Assembly: GCA_023055505.1 (NCBI GenBank)
Contig: JALIRH010000001.1
Span: 13,077,467-13,141,466, forward strand
Length of the DNA stretch: 64,000 nucleotides
DNA from: Callipepla californica brunnescens
Lineage: Eukaryota; Chordata; Aves; Galliformes; Odontophoridae
Reading direction: 5' to 3'
This document shows, in pieces, positions 62,301-64,000 of the stretch (positions are counted from its first letter, which is position 1; every line of letters begins with the position of its first letter). The notes under the pieces are model-generated. The model worked only from the letters and a program-made list of their open reading frames with translations. It searched no databases and was not told the origin of the DNA. Made by a program: the position numbers and the translations under genes.

Positions 62301-63816
62301 TTAATTTTTAGTGTGCAAAATCTAATTTCAACATGTCCATTTATATTTGAACAGCAACAGATGACATTTCCAAAGGAGATTCAATAAGGTGAGACTTCTA
62401 AACATACCAAACACTTACTTGAGAAATGATTTGAGAGAACCAGTATTTATTTTGCTTTGTTTTCTAAGAAGTTCCAAAAAGGCGGACAGTAACGACAGTT
62501 GGCATACTTCTGAGGAGGAAGAACTGGATTTTACCCCCAAGGTACAGTGCCTTTGTAGGAAAATGGCTGTGTAAAATAAGCGATTTTAAGGCAATTCTCT
62601 ATTGGATTGCAATAAACTGCTTTTCCAGACAGTTAATTTTTTTCTCTGTAAAAGGAGTCTCTGGTCTGTCGACCCTTCTCCAGCTCTGACTTTTTCCTAA
62701 AAAGAGATGTACCTTTGGCAGAACATGCAGTAGGTTGATGATTTGGGTCAAAAAAGCAGTAGATATCAAGATAAGAAAACAGATTTCTGTAGCTGTTTAT
62801 TGAGTCAGATTTGCAAACCTTAGGGGTTGGTAAGACAACACTGATTTGTTTTCTTTCAAACTTTGATATTGTTTCCCCTAATTTACTTGACAGAATACTA
62901 ACTGATAATGAAAATGATCATTTATGTATCAAAATCTAGTCAAATTGTTCATCACCTGGTTCTCTTTCCTTTCTCACTAGGTTCCTTGAGTGCTCAATGC
63001 TTGAGCTGCTCAAATGAGTATTTTTTTTTTCCTTTCTCTTTGGGGTGACATTCCATGTTTGTACATAATCTCACACTGCATTATTTTTGAATACTTGGAT
63101 TTTACTATTTTTATAAGCTACATCTGCTCACTCCTGCTGTTCTTATTAATGTTCTGAAGGATTACCATTTTTTTTCAGTATGTCTGGAGTATGTAGTCTG
63201 TTGCACTGGGATTCTGCAATGATTAGGAACTTCATTTTGGTAGTTCCACGCACTCTGCAACGCTGGAGATGGAAGCATGTGTACTTTAAACATCATTCCA
63301 TTTTCTTACATTGATTTAAATGAAAGCGATGTGTATTTTGAGCATTATTTTGAAATTTACAGATCTTTCACTGAGTGGAGTTGTATTTAATCTATTTATG
63401 CTTCAAGCTTAAGGAACTCTAACAGTTACTTGAGTTGTGTGCACTTACAAGTAAGCAACCAGACTGCAATCTCAAGCACTGATGTATTTTAGCTATGTAT
63501 TAAAAAAAAACCTTTTTTGTAGGATTGTTATGCATCTACAGATAGTTTTGAAGTAAAATAGTCACTGACTTTTATACATGAAGAATGTGTAATTAAAACT
63601 GAAGGATCTAGAAAGCATCTGAGTATTTTCAAAAGGAGTCAACCTGGTTTTATTTACTGTTCAAGACTTGATGTAGGTAAAAGATTTGTTTAAAAACAAA
63701 CGAGCTAATTAAAAATAGATCAAATAATTATTTTAAAATGTATTTTCATTTGCAGAAGCCACAGAGGCCAAACTTGGTTGTGTTAATGAAGGCTTTCCAA
63801 AAGTTAAGGAATAGCG
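35189..63816 (+). CDS. ANKRD26: ANKRD26 or ANKRD26-like, ankyrin and coiled-coil protein (3' end outside window)
   Basis: ANKRD26 is a centriole distal-appendage protein in mammals; it recruits PIDD1, and its loss in mice causes obesity and overgrowth. The N-terminus MKKVFGFGKKKK, the ankyrin repeats (TPLHLACANGHADVV, then AVQCQQEKCVAILLEHGADP), and the later motifs NDSWHTSEEEELDF and SESPWDSE match the ANKRD26/POTE/CCDC144 family. Coding exons were joined by GT-AG sites with the phase checked at each junction. Seven unique exons (940 nt) are followed by a ten-exon, 1566-nt cassette present twice completely and a third time in part, about 1413 codons in this window. The family's usual C-terminal coiled coil is not reached. 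The start codon is the first in-frame ATG of exon 1, with G at -3. Whether all cassettes are spliced into one mRNA is an inference, and a paralogue name is possible. Confidence 0.85.
35490..35733 (+). mobile_element. CR1 fragment in intron 1
   Basis: Includes ggcctcaggttgcaccagg and aggttcaggtcggatggtg, the CR1 segment upstream of the RT-less 3' end. It finishes in ttttccaacctttaatgatt and a CR1-like terminus. Sense orientation to the host gene. Confidence 0.85.
35918..36285 (+). mobile_element. CR1 fragment in intron 1
   Basis: Runs from actcagaggggatctgatcc to ggttggactcgatgatctct and cagttctgtgattc. It is very similar to the copy at 19880-20373, so both belong to one young CR1 subfamily. 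Open frames within it are element-derived. Confidence 0.92.
37061..37175 (+). CDS. ANKRD26: ANKRD26 exon 2 (ankyrin repeat)
   Basis: 115 nt, acceptor ttaatttttag, donor aag then gtaagt. Completes an Arg codon and then encodes TPLHLACANGHADVVSFLVE and the next repeat start SPLMK. TPLHLA plus GH is the canonical ankyrin signature. Ends in phase 0 at residue 107. Confidence 0.95.
37416..37589 (+). CDS. ANKRD26: ANKRD26 exon 3 (ankyrin repeats)
   Basis: 174 nt, acceptor ttctttccag, donor aag then gtacat, phase 0 at both ends. Encodes AVQCQQEKCVAILLEHGADP and NTALHLAA, spanning one ankyrin repeat and the start of the next (residues 108-165). Confidence 0.95.
37705..37811 (+). CDS. ANKRD26: ANKRD26 exon 4 (ankyrin repeat)
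   Basis: 107 nt, acceptor gtcctttcag, donor gtgagg. Encodes CTPLILAVSDHHEEMVELLL and KKGADVHARD, a complete ankyrin repeat (about residues 166-200). Ends with two bases of an Arg codon. Confidence 0.95.
38228..38365 (+). CDS. ANKRD26: ANKRD26 exon 5 (last ankyrin repeat)
   Basis: 138 nt, acceptor gatgcttcag, donor gtaaac. Encodes TPLMTAASGGELKLVKFLLR and then DTNGWTAEDYAVIHGH, the C-terminal end of the ankyrin domain (about residues 202-247). Confidence 0.94.
39115..39263 (+). CDS. ANKRD26: ANKRD26 exon 6 (post-ankyrin linker)
   Basis: 149 nt, acceptor ttctgtctatag, donor gag then gtagga. Encodes LSKQLAEYADCENTGEASAR and a linker with MTPYKLSATGFTWGAP. The start resembles the HL-I-Y/E segment that closes the ankyrin domain in the family. 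Ends in phase 1. Confidence 0.88.
40640..40862 (+). mobile_element. CR1 fragment in intron 6
   Basis: Contains atgagggtggtgagacactg, tacaggttgcccagtgagg, aaggccaggctggatgggg and ggttggaactagatgatcc in CR1 order. Sense orientation; a 71-codon frame here is element-derived. Confidence 0.9.
41767..41817 (+). CDS. ANKRD26: ANKRD26 exon 7 (short linker exon, last unique exon)
   Basis: 51 nt, acceptor atggatatag, donor aaag then gtatta. Encodes MQQSPKQTSRKGVSRK, a basic linker. It begins and ends in phase 1, so its donor can join either any cassette's first exon (beginning with CA) or be skipped with the frame intact. It is the last coding exon before the 9.1-kb array. Confidence 0.82.
42855..43720 (+). 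mobile_element. Decayed CR1 LINE at the left end of array copy 1
   Basis: Starts with tacatcaatgacctgaagga (the CR1 'FINDL' segment), then the frame for TLIKFANDL, a decayed form of the reverse-transcriptase FADD active-site motif. It continues through gcagctctgcagagaaagg and gagcatgagccacagggtg to a 3' end near atgatcttgg. The 104-codon plus open frame (42996-43310) is a relic with no function implied. About 50 bp at its left end lie outside the tandem unit. The corresponding CR1 parts in the next copies (52007-52819, 61108-61920) start abruptly at the junction. Confidence 0.8.
44153..44186 (+). CDS. ANKRD26: ANKRD26 cassette exon A, copy 1
   Basis: 34 nt, acceptor tatttgaacag, donor aag then gtgaga. 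Completes an Ala codon and encodes TDDISEGDSI. It enters in phase 1. In copies 2 and 3 a G-to-A change turns the E of SEG into K. Confidence 0.82.
44267..44339 (+). CDS. ANKRD26: ANKRD26 cassette exon B, copy 1
   Basis: 73 nt, donor aag then gtacag. Encodes SSKKADSNDSWHTSEEEELD and FTPK. The NDSW-TSEEEELDF core corresponds to the DDSWPTSDDEDLNF motif of mammalian ANKRD26, the strongest anchor for the gene identity outside the ankyrin domain. The acceptor is a NAGNAG tandem (aagaag at 44264-44269), so the exon may start at 44267 or 44270, changing one residue. Confidence 0.92.
45554..45614 (+). CDS. ANKRD26: ANKRD26 cassette exon C, copy 1
   Basis: 61 nt, acceptor ttcatttgcag, donor gtaagt. 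Encodes KPQKPNLVVLMKAFQKLRNS, matching the P-KPSLAKLM segment that follows the DDSW motif in the family. The acceptor is followed by aag, another possible NAGNAG. Copies 2 and 3 have AGG for AAG (K to R) at the fourth codon. Confidence 0.92.
45983..46950 (+). CDS. ANKRD26: ANKRD26 cassette exon D, copy 1 (large acidic exon)
   Basis: 968 nt, acceptor tgctataag, donor aaa then gtaagt. About 323 residues (370-692 of the joined protein). It opens with a Gly/Lys-rich basic stretch, then an extreme Glu/Asp tract at about 46120-46245 (for example LEEEEDENDDGGEDEKYEEE). After that comes Ser/Asn/Lys-rich, probably disordered sequence with no recognised domain, and a second acidic patch (LDDEDAEEEQRKQ) near the end. 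A bare open-frame search starts it at 46087, but the exon frame runs open from 45985. The copy-2 version encodes the same peptide over the 293 residues compared. Confidence 0.9.
47407..47530 (+). CDS. ANKRD26: ANKRD26 cassette exon E, copy 1
   Basis: 124 nt, acceptor atctcttttag, donor gaa then gtgagt. Encodes EEKPKREKEDTGEELHSAVF and MDVKNSVCSNTHQVQDAANE, with no recognised domain. Phase 0 in, phase 1 out. Confidence 0.88.
48776..48837 (+). CDS. ANKRD26: ANKRD26 cassette exon F, copy 1 (SPWDSE exon)
   Basis: 62 nt, acceptor catcctttgtag, donor gag then gtactt. Encodes ALPAVGAEQKEESESPWDSE. The ESPWDSE ending is a conserved family signature. A decayed relative of this exon lies 18 kb upstream at 30611. 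Confidence 0.92.
49849..49951 (+). CDS. ANKRD26: ANKRD26 cassette exon G, copy 1
   Basis: 103 nt, acceptor tacattgtacag, donor gtaact. Encodes SDSGCLREVAPGVLLPAADE and YGACLQNISGEHNN. It follows SPWDSE in phase 0. No domain recognised. Confidence 0.82.
50793..50816. repeat. Perfect 10-bp inverted repeat (intronic hairpin)
   Basis: GTAATGCACA, a 4-base loop TTGT, then TGTGCATTAC: a perfect stem of ten pairs. The same hairpin is at 59894-59917 in copy 2. Confidence 0.8.
51345..51373 (+). CDS. ANKRD26: ANKRD26 cassette exon H, copy 1
   Basis: 29 nt, acceptor ttcacctccag, donor cgg then gtaagt. Completes Gly and encodes FSEKHSNLR. Small, but both splice sites and the phase fit. Confidence 0.8.
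51471..51537 (+). CDS. ANKRD26: ANKRD26 cassette exon I, copy 1
   Basis: 67 nt, acceptor tctttcatag, donor gtaatg. Encodes LKASPTILEIIEESSKKERR and KS, a basic/acidic helix-like segment. Phase 0 in, phase 1 out. Confidence 0.86.
51623..51667 (+). CDS. ANKRD26: ANKRD26 cassette exon J, copy 1 (last exon of the unit)
   Basis: 45 nt, acceptor cttgttttgcag, donor gtattt. Encodes DLLEEFSLGDVDDIE, a short acidic linker. It ends with a single G (phase 1), which joins the CA that opens exon A of the next unit to make an Ala codon. Confidence 0.85.
51975..52008. repeat. Inverted repeat at the array junction 1/2
   Basis: CTACGTGTGAT at 51975-51985 and its exact reverse complement ATCACACGTAG at 51998-52008, separated by 12 bases. 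The last two bases of the right arm are the first two bases of the next unit. The same structure is at 61076-61109, at junction 2/3. Confidence 0.9.
52007..52819 (+). mobile_element. CR1 remnant in array copy 2
   Basis: The same decayed CR1 as at 42908-43720, starting at the junction. Its 104-codon plus frame (52095-52409) recurs in each unit only because the unit is duplicated. Confidence 0.8.
53254..60768 (+). CDS. ANKRD26: ANKRD26 cassette, copy 2 (exons A-J)
   Basis: Ten exons with all splice sites kept: A 53254-53287, B 53368-53440, C 54655-54715, D 55084-56051, E 56508-56631, F 57877-57938, G 58950-59052, H 60446-60474, I 60572-60638, J 60724-60768. The sum is 1566 nt, 522 codons, no stop in frame, phase 1 at both outer ends. 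Against copy 1 I noticed two amino-acid changes (E to K in exon A, K to R in exon C) and one silent change in exon D (CCT to CCC). That such a large duplication leaves every exon intact argues for a very recent event, for constraint, or for an assembly duplicate. Confidence 0.85.
55084..56051 (+). CDS. ANKRD26: ANKRD26 cassette exon D, copy 2 (large acidic exon)
   Basis: The repeat of the 968-nt acidic exon at 45983-46950, with the same splice sites. The peptide from the 46087-equivalent position (55188) to the donor is identical to copy 1. If both are used, the protein carries two extreme Glu/Asp tracts 522 residues apart. Confidence 0.88.
61076..61109. repeat. Inverted repeat at the array junction 2/3
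   Basis: The same 11-bp arms and 12-base spacer as at 51975-52008. An identical junction shows that copies were added by recombination between existing units and not by an independent breakage. Confidence 0.9.
61108..61920 (+). mobile_element. CR1 remnant in array copy 3
   Basis: As in copy 2, with one substitution at 61470 that changes ALILGC to ALTLGC in the meaningless relic frame 61196-61510. Confidence 0.8.
62355..63816 (+). CDS. ANKRD26: ANKRD26 cassette, copy 3 (exons A-C, continues outside)
   Basis: Exons A 62355-62388, B 62469-62541 and C 63756-63816, all with intact splice sites and the copy-2 variants (AAA in exon A, AGG in exon C). Exon D would begin at about 64185, beyond the window. 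Confidence 0.84.
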
Positions 63817-64000
63817 GTAAGTTATTTGGAAGAGACTTCATGATACGATGACATACAAATGAAAACTTGCTAAGTAATTTCATTTTGTGTGGTTGTTTCT
63901 TGTTGTTGTTTTTTTTTCCACTTGGTTATAGTAAATGAAGAAGGTAGTATTATGAGAACAGAACAAATAGTAATTTCAGAGTGAAATAAGTCAGATAATG

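Larger units (their letters stand above)
61108..64000 (+). repeat. Tandem array copy 3 (truncated by window end)
   Basis: Follows copy 2 directly and runs to the window edge, so at least 2,893 bp of a third unit are present. The true copy number cannot be seen here. Confidence 0.93.

Overview
The window looks like nuclear DNA from a bird, most likely a galliform close to chicken. It is littered with CR1 LINE fragments. It carries several non-autonomous copies that look like the Galluhop (Mariner1_GG) mariner, and it has a vertebrate split gene with canonical GT-AG introns and a CpG-island promoter. Species and family names come from remembered consensus features, not from a search.

Layout. 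Positions 1 to about 34.9 kb are AT-rich and hold no complete gene that I can support. They contain CR1 pieces (788-1320, 13889-14020, 19880-20373, 24086-24520), a decayed CR1 endonuclease-domain block on the minus strand (29110-29990), and mariner-like fragments (about 4085-4730, 14515-15035, 28950-29095, 32440-32660). Between 30.5 and 32.1 kb lies a group of relic or orphan exons. One (30611-30680) is a diverged copy of an exon of the gene downstream. Two others have intact splice sites and encode coiled-coil-like peptide.

From about 34.95 kb a CpG island with a perfect NRF-1 palindrome leads into the one clear gene, ANKRD26 or an ANKRD26-like paralogue, on the plus strand. Exons 1-7 (35189-41817) encode the start, about five ankyrin repeats and a linker. 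From 42,908 onward the sequence is a head-to-tail tandem array of a ~9.1 kb unit: copy 1 at 42908-52006, copy 2 at 52007-61107, and copy 3 from 61108 to beyond the window. Each complete unit holds the same ten exons (34, 73, 61, 968, 124, 62, 103, 29, 67 and 45 nt). These total 1566 nt (522 codons) and are flanked by phase-1 introns on both sides. Splicing copy 1 to copy 2 to copy 3 therefore keeps the reading frame, and the locus could encode an ANKRD26 protein with two or more extra 522-residue linker modules, each with a long acidic tract.

The array junction falls inside a CR1 element, at its reverse-transcriptase FADD-like motif, and carries an 11-bp inverted repeat. Copies 2 and 3 are nearly identical. 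Copy 1 differs from them mainly in its first kilobase. The main alternative to real biology is an assembly duplication. The gene's 3' end (further coiled-coil exons, stop and poly(A) site) lies outside the window.
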